A stretch of 64,000 nucleotides of DNA, from positions 72,998,971-73,062,970 of the forward strand of contig CM077022.1 in NCBI GenBank assembly GCA_039090855.1, given 5' to 3'. The notes beneath the pieces were generated by a model. That model made no database searches and was not told the DNA's origin. It saw only the letters and a list, made by a program, of their open reading frames with translations. Within the stretch, counting starts at the first letter, position 1. Every line of letters starts with the position of its first letter. Positions 1 through 11,900 of this stretch are shown piece by piece. This DNA is from Macrothele yani (lineage: Eukaryota; Arthropoda; Arachnida; Araneae; Macrothelidae). A program made the translations under genes and the position numbers.

Positions 1-1990
1 TTCCAATTTTTATGTGTGTTGTATTTTCAAACAGCCGAATCTTTGCACTTGCATTTTCATAGATGTTATTAATAATATTAATGTATGCATCTTCAATACC
101 GCAGGTTTTCAGAGCCATTGTAACTGCTGATGGTTTCACCGAATCAAAGGCTTTTTCATAATCGATAAAAGCCATGCACAATGGAAGTTCATATTCCCTT
201 GTTCTTTCAATTAGTTCTCTCAGCACATGGATATGATCTATTGTGCTGTAGCCACTCCTGAATCCAGCTTGTTCTCTCGGTTGAGCCATGTCCAGTGTTA
301 CCTTCAAGCCGTGTGAAAGAACTTTAGTGAAGATTTTATAAACTACTGATAGGAGGCTGATAGGTCTGTAGTTTCAGAGATCCTCAATGTCACCTTTCTT
401 ATGTAGCAGGATCATTGTAGCGGTGTTCCAATCCTCAGGAATCTTTCCTTCATTAAGGCATCGAGTGAAAATTTGGGCGAGTACTGTTTCGATTTCTCCA
501 CTTGCTTCTTTTATGATGTCTACAGTAATTCCATCTTCTCCTGGAGCTTTTCCCCGCTTCATGTTCTTGATTGCATGTGCAACTTCTGCTGGAAGGACTG
601 GAGGAACTCTGGTACTGGTATCTTTCATGATGTCTGGAGTGCATGTATCATCCCTTTCATATAATTTGGAGTAGAAATCTTTCACTCTTGTCAAAATTTC
701 GCCTTTATTTCTTGTTACAGAACCATCTTCTTTTCTCAGTGCCATAATCTGTTTTCTTCCCTTACTGAGATGTCCCTTTGCTATCTTTAGGCTTTGGTTG
801 TTTTCAATTGCTTTGCTCACTAGTTCACAGTTGAAATTTCTTACGTCTTCAGTGATACTTTTTCGTACTGTCTTGCATAGCTCTATATATTCCACTTTGG
901 AAGTCACATCTTCTTTAGTTGTCCTCATCACTCTTCTGTTTTGCATCAACATTTTCGTTTTTCCTGATAATTTATTTACATGCAACTTGTTCTTAGACCC
1001 AGCTAATTTTGTTGCTGTTTCCATAAGAGCTTTGGTTACTTTTCTGTTAACTTCAGAGATGTCCACTTCTTCCGATGTTAGGCCTTCTAAAGCAGAGAAT
1101 CTGTTCTTCAGTTCCAACTTGAAGGTATTACGGTGTTTTTTAAGGTTGGTTATGTCAATAGATTTTGTTTGTCTTATGAGCTTGCCACGTTCAAGTTTAG
1201 TGTTGAGGTGCATCTTGCATCTCACCAATCTATGGTCACTACCTGTGTTGAACTTGTTTAGCACACTGCAGTCTTCTATGACGAATTTTTTGTTACACAT
1301 AATAAAATCAATTTCACTTGTCGTCCCATTTGGATGTCTCCATGTCCATTTCCTGTGTGGCTTTTTCTTGAAGAAGGAGTTCAAGATGAAAAACCCTTCT
1401 GCCTCTGCAAACTCAACGAGAGTATTTCCACGCTGGTTTCTGTTGCCGTGACCGAATTTACCTACCGAAGTTTCATTCTGTTGCCGTTGCCCTATTTTTG
1501 CATTGAAATCTCCCATAATTATCTTCAAGTGCTGCTTACCTTTATTATTTAGATGACGAATTTCCTCATAAAATTCTTCAATTTCTTCTTCCGGATGACT
1601 TGTGGTGGGTGCATAAGTTTGAATAATCTGAGCCTGGTATCTTTTCGAGAGTTGGATAACAAGCCGTGCAGCTCTGTCAGAGGAACTTTCAACTTCTACA
1701 ACTTTATCCTTCAGTTTCTTGTTTATTATAAATCCAACACCACTAGTTCTGCCAGTATCTGTCCCACGATAGTAGAAGAGATGTCCACTTTTCAGTTCGA
1801 TGAGATCTTCTCCTTTTCTCCTTACCTCACTTAGCCCCACGATGTCCCACTTGATCCTTTGTAGTTCCTCTTCCAATTCAAGAAGTCTTGAATCAGAAGA
1901 TAGGGAGCGTCCATTGTACGTTGCCAAGGTCAGCATCAGATGGCAGCCTAGTCCGGTCCTCCGGGGATTCTTAGCACCCTCTGCCTTCAT
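1..1990 (-). pseudogene. LINE endonuclease-reverse transcriptase, one premature stop
   Basis: The frame opens at 1990 and reads 538 codons to a TGA at 374-376. An APE-type endonuclease fills roughly the first 260 residues: TYNGRS near the start, GLSEVRRKG with the metal-binding E, GDFNAKIG, and the C-terminal GSDHRLVRC histidine motif. A linker follows, then the reverse transcriptase starts with GKAPGEDGI and IPEDWNTATMILLHKKGD. The same frame continues past the TGA with NYRPISLLSVVYKIF, QAGFRSGYSTIDHI and AFIDYEKAFDSV to base 1, so the TGA (most likely an old lysine codon) is a simple nonsense mutation. The protein would copy and insert its own RNA by target-primed reverse transcription. The ORFs on the opposite strand here are shadows. 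Confidence 0.85.
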
Positions 1991-2277
1991 GTCGCACTGG
2001 CCGCTGCCTTGGCCAGGTACATTCCAGCTGCCGGAGACTGAGGGCCAAGATTTAAGTTGTGGAGTTATTTTGGAGGGGTTTGGCCATAACTCACCACGCT
2101 GGCCAAGCGGGTTGGTGAGTGTGGGATAGAATTTCCTCTAATCCCGATGGTATAGTTATACCGCTATTGGCGGTCGTCAGAGCCCCTTTAGTGGGAACAG
2201 GATGCACCACGAGAAGGCGGGGTTGACATTTGTCAAGGAGAGGCTGTGATGTTACGCATCACCTGACCTTACATCCT
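1..2277 (-). mobile_element. RTE-like non-LTR retrotransposon (LINE), 5' part, runs off left edge
   Basis: A LINE read on the minus strand enters at about 2277 and leaves the window at base 1. It holds an endonuclease plus reverse transcriptase reading frame, preceded (about 1991-2277) by a GC-richer leader with no recognised coding content. The 5' side abuts a (TA)n run that is either the target or a later expansion. Most LINE copies are 5'-truncated; this one keeps the start of the ORF and a leader, so it may be close to full length, but the catalytic YxDD box and 3' end are outside the window. The endonuclease resembles the RTE/BovB group often annotated as craniofacial development protein 2-like. 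Clade is inferred from motif style, not from a tree. Confidence 0.85.
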
Positions 2278-2300
2278 TATATATATATATATATATATAT
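2278..2300. repeat. (TA)n microsatellite
   Basis: About 23 bases of alternating T and A separate the LINE leader from the left arm of the large inverted repeat. Confidence 0.95.
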
Positions 2301-3150
2301 ATTCTATAAAGAAGATACCTAAGCAAAAAAATACATATATAATTTTGACTCACACCTAGTACAACATAGAAAAGGTTATGTATCTACCTGTGTGATCAAA
2401 AGGAAAAAAAGATAAAAAAATAAAATAAAACAACTGAATGTAGAAGGTGTCGAGAATACTGAGCCTTGGCTTTATCAAGGACCAGCAAAAACTCTGCATT
2501 TTCTCACTTCCACAAAGACCTAGTTGGAAATGGGTTTCTGCAAGGCCATAGATGCAAGTAACATTCCCACCTAAAATAGTTTAAAAAATATATATATAAG
2601 TCATGTCCTCCTTAGAGTTGCATGACCTAGCACTAGTTAACAATTTCGCTTGCATCCATTAACCTTCCTGGCCCGACCCATACTCTTCATCTGTTACTAT
2701 TAAACAGAGAGAAGAAGATAAAAGAACTCAAGCTGTGAGAGTGACATAATAATTAGAAATGATTTTCAGCCATAACGAAATTCCAAGTTCGTTTGAGAGA
2801 GAATTTAAACCTGAAAAACAATGCAAAAGAAATCCAAATTTTACATTGCAATTAAAAAAGGAAATGTTAATTTATAACGAACAGATTTTTGAAAGAAAAC
2901 TTGAGTCTAAAACCCCCTACTCTACAACTTATGACAGCACGAAAACGAGAATAAGTTAAAGATAATAATTAACTAAAGAAAACTTTGTGAAAGTTATATA
3001 CCTTAAACAGTTAGTTGCAATATGTACAAAGTATTTCAGCAGTGCTTTAAGTGCATAATTAATTAGTTATTAAGAACTTAACTACTTTGAAAAAACAGCG
3101 CATAGACAGCGCATAGAAAAGGAACAAGCTGAGCCATCTTCTGTTCCTAG
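2301..3150 (+). repeat. Left arm of 2.5-kb inverted repeat
   Basis: These 850 bases are repeated as reverse complement at 3969-4815 with only small differences. For example ATTCTATAAAGAAGATACC opens this arm and its complement closes the other, and AGCCATCTTCTGTTCCTAG ends this arm and is mirrored at 3969. A 66-codon frame at 2759-2959 has its mirror on the opposite strand of the right arm; I see no family for it and the arm is otherwise AT-rich and non-coding. It may be the terminal inverted repeat of a DNA element or a fold-back element, or a local inverted duplication. Confidence 0.9.
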
Positions 3151-3968
3151 AACTTTAAGAAAAATTATTCTGAATAATAGAGTAAGGTTGGCAGATCTGC
3201 TTTAATTTTCGACACAGTTAATAATATGATTCTGACTAATCAAAGCCGTAAGGAAGTTGGCTAGAGGATGCCTATTAACTACCTAAAGGAACCTTAGTGC
3301 TATGGATATGACGGTCCTATTAAAACAAAAAATTAAATAATATAAACAAAATCACAAAAAAAGCTTAAAAATCTGTTTATAAAAGAAAATAAAAACAAAT
3401 AAAAAAGAAAACTAGTTATTCATCACTAGGATAGCTATACTAAAAATAGTAAAACCAACATTAAAATTAATAAGATTCTGATTAATCTATAGAAGCTCAC
3501 TAAGGTGATTTAATACATGCAAAGATTATTAAATAAACTGCTCGTGTATTTTATAATATTTCTCATGTATTCTGGAGAGTTAATTCAGCTCTTTCTGATC
3601 ATACAGATCCACAGTCTTAAGTTTATCTAATTTTTTTTTTTTTCTCTGGTTAAAATCTCCGCGCGTTGGTTTCTTGCTGTATGAGGAGGCCATCAGCCCC
3701 ACCCTCACTGCCCCCCAGCGTCTAGGGAGTGGCGGAAGAGGTCAGCCATGTTCTTCTCTTGTGAGGAGAAAAGTTTTTGTAACACAAGAGGTAAGGTCTC
3801 TTCCTTGTTTTTGGGTTCTAGGTTTTATAAGTTCAATGTTTGTACTTCATGTACCTTTTCTCTGTCGTTTTTTAGCTTTTCAGCTTTTAGGCATTGGTTT
3901 GTCTGTTAACATTTTTGCGGGTTTTAACTCTTTCTTTTCTTTGTAACTTTGAGCGTCTTTTGGGGTAC
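3151..3968. other. Spacer of the inverted repeat, with a GC-rich block
   Basis: This 818-base spacer separates the two arms. Most is AT-rich without coding signal, but 3655-3790 is sharply GC-richer than its surroundings and ends in a consensus-like splice donor (ACAAGAG then GTAAGG, about 3785-3796), followed by a T-rich stretch. This looks like a non-coding first exon or a relic of one. No acceptor was identified inside the repeat, so the exon reading is tentative. Confidence 0.4.
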
Positions 3969-4815
3969 CTAGGAACAGAAGATGGCTCAGCTTGTTCCTT
4001 TTCTATGCGCTGTCTATGCGCTGTTTTTTCAAAGTAGTTAAGTTCTTAATAACTAATTAATTATGCACTTAAAGCACTGCTGAAATACTTTGTACATATT
4101 GCAACTAACTGTTTAAGGTATATAACTTTCACAAAGTTTTCTTTAGTTAATTATTATCTTTAACTTATTCTCGTTTTCGTGCTGTCATAAGTTGTAGAGT
4201 AGGGGTTTTAGACTCAAGTTTTCTTTCAAAAATCTGTTCGTTATAAATTAACATTTCCTTTTTTAATTGCAATGTAAAATTTGGATTTCTTTTGCATTGT
4301 TTTTTAGGTTTAAATTCTCTCTCAAACGAACTTGGAATTTCGTTATGGCTGAAAATCATTTCTAATTATTATGTCACTCTCACAGCTTGAGTTCTTTTAT
4401 CTTCTTCTCTCTGTTTAATAGTAACAGATGAAGAGTATGGGTCGGGCCAGGAAGGTTAATGGATGCAAGCGAAATTGTTAACTAGTGCTAGGTCATGCAA
4501 CTCTAAGGAGGACATGACTTATATATATATTTTTTAAACTATTTTAGGTGGGAATGTTACTTGCATCTATGGCCTTGCAGAAACCCATTTCCAACTAGGT
4601 CTTTGTGGAAGTGAGAAAATGCAGAGTTTTTGCTGGTCCTTGATAAAGCCAAGGCTCAGTATTCTCGACACCTTCTACATTCAGTTGTTTTATTTTATTT
4701 TTTTATCTTTTTCCTTTTGATCACACAGGTAGATACATAACCTTTTCTATGTTGTACTAGGTGTGAGTCAAAATTATATATGTATTTTTTTGCTTAGGTA
4801 TCTTCTTTATAGAAT
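3969..4815 (-). repeat. Right arm of 2.5-kb inverted repeat
   Basis: Reverse complement of 2301-3150, 847 bases against 850, so a few indels separate the arms. The outer border is sharp: the right arm ends in CTTCTTTATAGAAT at 4815 and the left starts with its complement at 2301. I could not find a convincing target duplication outside the arms, because the left flank is a (TA)n run. Confidence 0.9.
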
Positions 4816-4929
4816 GTGAATTCTGAATTTTCAAAACTGCTGCGTTGCGCGTTTTGATTTTCAGGTTATTTTGCACCCTTCGTTTTAAATTCTAAAATTT
4901 TTTCCTTAGTCTTCAGTTTTGCTCTTTAG

Positions 4930-4957
4930 TATATATATATATATATATATATATATT
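4930..4957. repeat. (AT)n microsatellite
   Basis: Twenty-eight bases of alternating A and T, directly left of a probable LINE 3' tail. Confidence 0.95.
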
Positions 4958-5045
4958 TTATCATCATCCTCGATCCACTGCTGGATGAAGGTCTCCCCAA
5001 GTTTCTTCCACAATGGCCTGTCTTAAGCCAGTCTCCTTCCTCCAT
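4958..5045 (-). mobile_element. Probable 3' tail of a LINE, fragment
   Basis: The block contains a short ATC-repeat followed by CCACTGCTGGATGAAGG and GTCTCCCCAAG. This conserved stretch often precedes the trinucleotide tail of arthropod LINEs, read here on the minus strand. It is adjacent to the (AT)n run. There is no coding sequence in it, and family assignment rests on a remembered motif only. Confidence 0.4.
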
Positions 5046-5209
5046 GTTATGTACCTAACACACATATTATATGATTTATTTGTGTGATAGAGAGTTCTAC
5101 AGGATTGTTTATGCATATGGGATATGTTGAATGGATACTATGTATTTATTAAAATATTAAGCTCTTTAATTTCAAATCTTGCATTAAGAAAATGTGTTTT
5201 TTCATGTAG

Positions 5210-5289
5210 ATCTAGACCAACTGAATCATATTTTAAACATAGTGGGCTCACCATCTCAGGAAGACATGAACTGTATCATAAATGAAAAG
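5210..5289 (+). CDS. MAPK1/rl-like: ERK-type MAP kinase, internal coding exon (MAPK insert region)
   Basis: An 80-bp exon bordered by TTTTTTCATGTAG on the left and AAG followed by GTTAGT on the right. It begins with the last two bases of a tyrosine codon (phase 1) and reads [18 protein letters not shown] then [11 protein letters not shown]2 has the equivalent [20 protein letters not shown], in the MAPK insert of the kinase C-lobe that sets specificity for ERK partners. ERK phosphorylates Ser/Thr-Pro sites downstream of Ras-Raf-MEK in cytoplasm and nucleus. The IINEKA wording is shared with insect ERK. The preceding exons, with the ATP site and TEY activation loop, are not in the window. Donor phase is 0, matching the next exon at 15295. 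Confidence 0.95.
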
Positions 5290-5880
5290 GTTAGTATACA
5301 AGTAATTGTGATTAGTAGCAGTGAAAATTATTTAAAAAGTGAATTAGTGATGAACTTAAGAAAAGTACAATTCATTTTTAAATCCTTGCACTTTTTGTGA
5401 TTGCCCTAACAATGAATATTTATTCTTTCTTAGTCACTTTAGGATGATTTGTAGGAGCTAATTTTTTGCTTGATTAAATATAAAGGGTTAAGAAAGAAGG
5501 ATGCTAAACGATGTAAAATGTTTAGCCTTAATACTTTTCTTACAGATAGTAGGTTCTATGCCATTTAACAGTTGCTGCCATATTAAAGTAAAAATGAGAA
5601 TTTTTCTTAAAACTGGATTTTGTCAGGGAGTCCTGCATGAAATCACCATTGTGGCAGCAGAGGTGGAAAATCATTTTTAATGCCTGCAAAAAGAGTAAGT
5701 TATGTTTTAGACTGTCTAGATGTGAGGCATTTATTCACTGGCAGGTACGTGCGGCATTCCGTTTTTCCATTTTAATTTTTAAATGAAATGAATCGTAGCA
5801 ATTTTTAAATTTTACTATTAATTGTTGAGGAACAGCAAATATTTTGGCAGTCCAAGGAATGCAATTCACACATAACAAAT
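5290..5880. other. Intron sequence, nothing recognised
   Basis: AT-rich intron 1 sequence directly after the kinase exon. I see no coding, tRNA or terminal-repeat signal. Confidence 0.6.
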
Positions 5881-6019
5881 AAATGTAGGTTATAAGCAGT
5901 TAACACACAGTAGTTAAGAAATTAGAAAATCATATGTGGTTTCAACCTCAGTGGAGGTTGAAAGTGCTTCTGAATTTCTTAACATAACTGTTGCATGTTA
6001 ACTGCTTATGATCTACATT
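5881..6019. repeat. Palindromic hairpin repeat
   Basis: Arms of about 45 bases, AATGTAGGTTATAAGCAGTT on the left and its near-complement AACTGCTTATGATCTACATT on the right, enclose an internal perfect 9-bp stem (TTCAACCTC and GAGGTTGAA). It fits a small palindromic MITE. The terminal duplication was not resolved. Confidence 0.65.
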
Positions 6020-6719
6020 ATGGCAATCAATATCTTTGCCGAGATATGTTAATATCAGATATTATGTTAAGTAGTATTAAGCATTGCCCACCCATTTTAT
6101 TTTAGAAATCAGTATCACAATTTCTTAAATAATTGTTTGTACTTCTATATTCATTTATTTTGCATTAGTCTTTCTGCTCTCAAAGTTACAGTAGTTCTTA
6201 ACACAGTTTTGCTTCTTTAAGTGCAGTTTGTCACTTCATATAGATCCTGTCTAGCTCCTTTTTTTCTCTCATCATTTGTTATCACCTGCTAATGCTGCTG
6301 ATTTAGGTAAGCAGAGGCGACATTACTTCCTTCTGGTGTATGCACACTAACTACATATGTAGTCCGTCCATCTAAGGAAGAACCAGGAGTCTTGTTGATG
6401 TGTGTCAATGAGATTCACTGTTCATCTTTAGTTGGACAGACAATACTTTTGCTCATCATCTGTGGAAGTCACCACATAAAGCCTTTACTTAGCATTTCAC
6501 AACTAGCGTATGGCTGGCACATGGTTCCCGCACCTCTTGTAACAATTCTGCTGCATACCCTGGCACATCTCTCTCTGCATTAAGGAAGTTTTTTTTTAGC
6601 TTTCTTGGTAAGTTTTCCAGTCAGAAGTGTGAGCTTATAAATTATTATTGCATTTGGTGTTTTATTTCAGAAAGTTATTTGATGTGTATGAATAAAAACA
6701 GTACTTTCATAGTACATTG
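6020..6719. other. Intron sequence, nothing recognised
   Basis: About 700 bases of unremarkable intron. A 63-codon open frame at 6392-6583 shows no domain and is probably chance. Confidence 0.55.
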
Positions 6720-6727
6720 GCAATACA

Positions 6728-7425
6728 CAGGGCTTGAAAAATGCCATGCCCGAGATGCCCGGGGAATGTGAATTTATTGGCCTGGGCTGGTAAAAAACCC
6801 AACCTAGTTGCCCAGTCCGGGCAACTAAATTTAAAAATAAAGTTTGGAATATAATTTCCTACTACGAGAAAAAAGACAGTCGTCGCATGTCGTGTTTCAT
6901 TTCACTGCTAATCACCAGAAGTTGTATTATTGTTATGGAGTGTCACTGACTATAAACAACAGAAAAATATCACATCTTTAATTATATTATGCTCTAGGTG
7001 CAGAGATTGGAACCATATGTAGTTTTGCTCCAAATGTTGCTTATAGTTCAGCTACAAGATGCATGCCTCTGATGGAACTAACCTCCGGTGTTTAGTGACA
7101 AAGGGCGAAAACTTCAATGAAAGGAACATGGCAGAGTCACTAAATTTCTCAAATATCAATTTCTTGATCATACCAATTTCATCATGTTATTCTTAAAACT
7201 TGAGATACACGCTTTTGTGCATTAGAACATTTTCAATACAGACCCTTAAAATGGAAATGCAAAACATGTAAAAGTTCATATTTTTTAACTTAAAAAATAT
7301 GAGGGTTCTGATTTGTTATCTTAAAAGATAAATTTTCTTGAGCATTCAGCTTTTACTACCTGGGCAGGTAAATAACTTTTGCACGTGTCCTGTTGACGTA
7401 ACTTTTTAGATATTTTTCAAGCCTT
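6728..7425. mobile_element. Non-autonomous hAT element (MITE)
   Basis: The element starts CAGGGCTTGAAAAAT and ends ATTTTTCAAGCCTT, an imperfect terminal inverted repeat of hAT type (CAG...CTG). An 8-bp direct repeat GCAATACA flanks it at 6720-6727 and 7426-7433, the target duplication length of hAT transposases. The 698-bp interior has no transposase. The CAGGGCTTGA terminus is close to that of the element at 30038-31446, so both may be mobilised by the same hAT family. Confidence 0.85.
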
Positions 7426-7431
7426 GCAATA

Positions 7432-7605
7432 CAGTAAGTTCCAATTAATAGGCACACATCGGGGCTAAAACATTTTGGCCCAAATAAACGGCCTTCCCAA
7501 TTATTCAAAGCTTTATCCTAAAGAGTTAATTTGGAATGTTCAAGAATTTCCTCAAATAAATGGCTGCCGCAATTAACCAATGGCTCAATTAACCGGAATC
7601 TACTG
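7432..7605. mobile_element. pogo/Tigger-type MITE
   Basis: The terminal repeat CAGTAAGTTCC at the left is mirrored by GGAATCTACTG at the right, and the subterminal AATTAAT/AATTAACC motifs are mirrored too. A TA precedes the left end; the right TA has decayed to TC. The 174-bp interior is non-coding. It lies directly against the right target duplication of the preceding hAT MITE. Confidence 0.65.
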
Positions 7606-7785
7606 TCTTTCCATCTGCAGTGAGCCAGTGTACCCTATATAGACAAAAGTATTCGGACACTGTCACATATGGAAATAAACATACATTTGCAGAACCAGGC
7701 ACTCGAATGCATAGTATGTTAAGTGCGATATATAAAGGTGAGAGTCAGCATACCTGCCTGATTGCATGGAAGTGACGATGCCATG

Positions 7786-8102
7786 ACTACCTGAATTGAT
7801 AGACTTTGTAAGGGGTATAGTGGTTAGATGCCACCTAAGTAAGCAATCTGTATGAAGCATTGCAGTTCTTCTTGGATTCCCAAATTCCGCTGTGTCTGAT
7901 GTTCAGTGGAAAGCAGCTGCCCCACTACAGTGCTGTGGGAGGCTGCACAAGTTGAGTGATTGTGCCAAATGAAGCTCATTTCAGAATGTTAAGAAGGCAT
8001 GCATGTCCTCTGCCACAGACCTGACCATCAATATCTTACAAGCCATTGGAACAGCTATTTACACCAGAACAGTCCATTGAGAACTGCATGCCCACAGTTA
8101 GT
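7786..8102 (+). pseudogene. Tc1-like transposase, N-terminal DNA-binding part
   Basis: Reads LIDFVRGIVVRCHLSKQSV, stop, SIAVLLGFPNSAVSDVQW, then GRLHKLSDCAK, stop, and DLTINILQAIGTAIYTRTVH, stop. That is the paired helix-turn-helix region with a degraded GRP(K/R)KLS linker, as in Tc1 transposases that bind the element ends. Several in-frame stops make it non-functional. The catalytic half lies 4.2 kb downstream because of later insertions. Confidence 0.8.
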
Positions 8103-8913
8103 GTGCTAAGTCACAGCGCTGCCACTGACGCAATGTAGTGCATAAATTACCCAAAAACAACAACAACAAAAAAAAGGACCCATAATTACAAATTCTATGT
8201 GTCCTTTGTGACCCACGTTTTATTTTGGATTTTTTTAACATACCATTTGGCAAAAGTTGAATTCGTCAGGATTATGGGAAGAACGAAAACAGCCAGCAGT
8301 GCACTGTCCCTCAAGATTATGTAAATATGCAATATAAGATTACGTAAATATACAAATGTCCTGATTAATTTATTAAACATTTCAGCTGTTTTAATCAATA
8401 TTGGAACAGTTGAAATTTTTAAATTTGAAAATAAACTTGCATTTAATGAAAGCACTGTGAATGATTATACTTTATTAAAAGTTGTATGTCTACTTCAATT
8501 ATAGTTCATTAAAAGTAAAAAAAAAAAAAAAAAAAAAACTGTTCAAGAGTAGTCATCACACAGTTCCTGTGTTTTGAAAAATAAAAACAGCTCTGGTGTA
8601 CTGAGCTGGTTTAAAATGCATTGTCTTTGTGTAGTTCCATTATGATAAAATTTAGAAATTTAATTCTGTCAGCACTTGATTTTTTTTTAAAGATTGCTTT
8701 CAAAGAGCATAAATTAAAGTGTCGAACAATGTACATTACATTTATTTTTCATTTGCTTATGTAAGTATAAATATTCATTATCTCTTGATTTTTTTTTATT
8801 TTTTAAAAGGACCCAGAATATCTCACAAAATACCCACTTTTAAAAAGTGTGAGTGCTCCTAGGACCCAGCTTGATAACACTGCAATGTCAGCTCTGAGGT
8901 CAGCTTTGCACAA

Positions 8914-11900
8914 TAGGGTGGCCCTTATTTTTCAACTTTTGAAATTACTTGCTCCCAACCCCTAATCCTCTTCCAATACATACTAAAAGGGCTATGTACA
9001 AAATTTCAGTTCAATTGGACTATAATAAGGTGGCCCCCAAAGACCCTAAAGTTTCACGTTTTACCGATAATTGGTATTTCCTGTACAAAATGTTTTTATT
9101 TCATTTTCAAACTTAGTTTGGAAGGAAAATAATCTCAAAAAATTATAAGAAGAGAATGTTATTTACAAGACATTCGGTTCATACCATTATTTACGTGAAA
9201 TGAAAATTAGCTAACATATTTAGTGAAATTTGAAAGAAAAAGAAAATTTATACTTTGCAACATAAATAAATGGCAATAATAATTTTATGGTAAATATATA
9301 ATAAGTTACCAGATACGTATTATTGCTTCATTAGGCCAGTTTTGGTAGCTTTTGGTACTTTTTTCTGTGCTCACTGACAATTTGCACAATCTATTGCTTT
9401 TCATTTTCGTCTTTGGCTAGAATGTTCCGATATTCTTGTATTAGTTTCACTCCTCTCTCAGCCACGTCATTAACCACTACTATGGTTTTTAATATCTCCA
9501 ACCCATGTTGGAAGTTGATATTATCTTTCCAAGAAGATGGGGGAGTTTTTAAGGAAATCTGTATTTATTGAAAATCTTGAAAAAATTCTTCGATTTAGCG
9601 GAAATAAAGTCTGAGAATTCTTTTTCTTTTAAACGGTTGAGATCTTCACTGTTAACAATGTATTGTTTTATTTGGTTGTCCAAGTCACTTTCTTCTGTAG
9701 TCATCATTTTGGCAGCCATTTTTTCCTTAATGTCTAGTGGGACTTCATCATCAAAGAATACAAATGCCGCGTTTTCTGATGACAGATACCATAAATGGTT
9801 GGAGAAATTCTTCAGTGTAGCACTACTAATTTGCGGATCTACTTATACTCGATTAATTTCAATAAAAAATTGTAATCATGATATGGAGCTTTCACAGCCA
9901 ACGGTGATAGAAACCAAGCTCGTAAGTAGTCGGATAAGAAAAATGCATATCCTTCTAATTGAATTCTTTTCTTTTTTGGTTAGTTTGAATTGATCTTGGA
10001 ATAAATATATCTTAAAGGCATAAATAGCCTTTGCCATCCACCGAGCACGGCTCACATCTCGAGGAATATGAAATGAGACTCCTCGTTGGGGAGTACCACC
10101 AAGGAAGATCATGGCCAATTCTAATAATTCACCGTAATCATCTCTATGCTGTTTCTGGCATAACTGTTCTTGTAGAAATTCTAGCGTACTGACACAGACA
10201 TCCTCTGTGACATCCTTTATCCCACTACGATATTTTTTATTGTCTATGGTCGACCAGATTTTCCTAAATCTTTGAAACAAATTTACATCTGGTCCAGAAG
10301 TAGGACCCATTACTGCATCGAAACTACTTCTCAAGACTAATTCGGAGATGTGATGTCGACATAAAAGGTAAAGTAAATCACGATCAAAATTTTTCTCAAG
10401 ATATGTACAAGCACCTCTTATTCAGCCGATGTTGCTTGCAGTTGTATCGCAACACAACGCTTGCATTTTTTCTTGTATGCCCCATTTCCCCACTGCTTGG
10501 TAAACTGCTAGAGCTTGATCTTCTCCTGTAGATGTTGGAATTTCAGGTACACCTAATAATTGTTTTTTGTTGCGAAAAGTAACAATTATAGCTAATCTAT
10601 CGACCTTTTCCACGCCAGATAAAGCTGGAAGTAGTTTGCCGTCCCAGTGTAACACCAAGGTGCTGCAATCCCCTAGATTAAAATTTTCTTTAATTTCTGC
10701 TTGCCTCTGTTATCTGAATTCCTTTCGTCGACGTTGAAACAAAGTGCGATTAATAATTAAGCTTTCAATATTATAGTTAAAAGCTTCTGCAGCAGCCATT
10801 AAAAGATTAACCGCATTTCAGTCGCTGATTTTACATCTAAGGCTTCAGACAGACGTGGAGTGAAAAAATCTAGTGCACCTCTCGTATCAGAAGTACTTGG
10901 TTCACTCACTCTTATTGTATCACTTGAGCCTGATTGTTTATCTTCACCTAGATCATTAGAATGCTGGCTAGCTTAGCTTCATCTTCACTAACACTGCTTG
11001 ACAATGATGGTAGCTTAACCATGACATTTCGTTCCATTTCCTCGTAGGTTCTCTTTCTTCTTGCTGTTTCCTTTTCAATGCGTTCCTGTTGCTTTTCTTC
11101 ACTTGCTGTAAACTTGCGATCAGTGCCAGCCATGGAACCCGGTCATCCTTTCTTACGTTGCAATAGTAAAAATTGTTTATCATCTTTGCTTTTTACGCTA
11201 TTTAACACATTCTCGTGGGCAGCATCAAATAAATCGTGTAATTTACCGACAAATTTCGCTTGTTTATTTCTTTCAACATCTGATTCTCAACCCAACCTCT
11301 TCTGTAAACCTTGCCATTCTTTATACAGTGATATAACTTTTTCAATGCATTGATCATTTATTTCGTTTTGTAGGAATTCACGCTTTTTTCCAAAAAACTT
11401 GAATTTCTTTTACAACTAAGGTCGCACTTTCTTTGGTGGATAATTTAACTACACATAAATTGTAAAAGAGAACACTCAATACTTGCAGATTTGAAGGTAG
11501 TTTCACTCCTACAATTTGGTTTGTTATGTTTTCGACGAGACTGCATTCGTAATCTTTCTCTAAACAACGCAAAGGTTTTGGAGTGCACTTTAATGATGTG
11601 CCATTATATCACACAGATAATTAAGTGCAACTGATAAACTATGTTCCCAAAAACTACTTAAGTTTAATAATTAATACAACGAGAAATAACAATAGGTATT
11701 CGCTAAATGAAAGAGCGTACAGCAAAATCACCTGAAGTGAACTTAGACAACTGCCTTACTGGCGTGAAGACTTGAACTGAGTGAGGGAACTTTTGGAATA
11801 TTTTCCAACTGTCAGTGAATTATGTCATTCCCCGCTGCACAAGTGAAGAGTATCATGTGACCGACCAGGCAGAACCGGTTTCATCCAGCTTGAACATGTA

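Noticed and set aside
798..1451. 217-codon open frame on the plus strand
   Set aside because: Exact antisense of the LINE endonuclease-reverse transcriptase frame, which has clear motifs; composition is typical of a shadow.
9568..9993. 141-codon open frame on the plus strand
   Set aside because: Antisense of the hAT-like transposase C-terminal region, which reads with family motifs on the minus strand.
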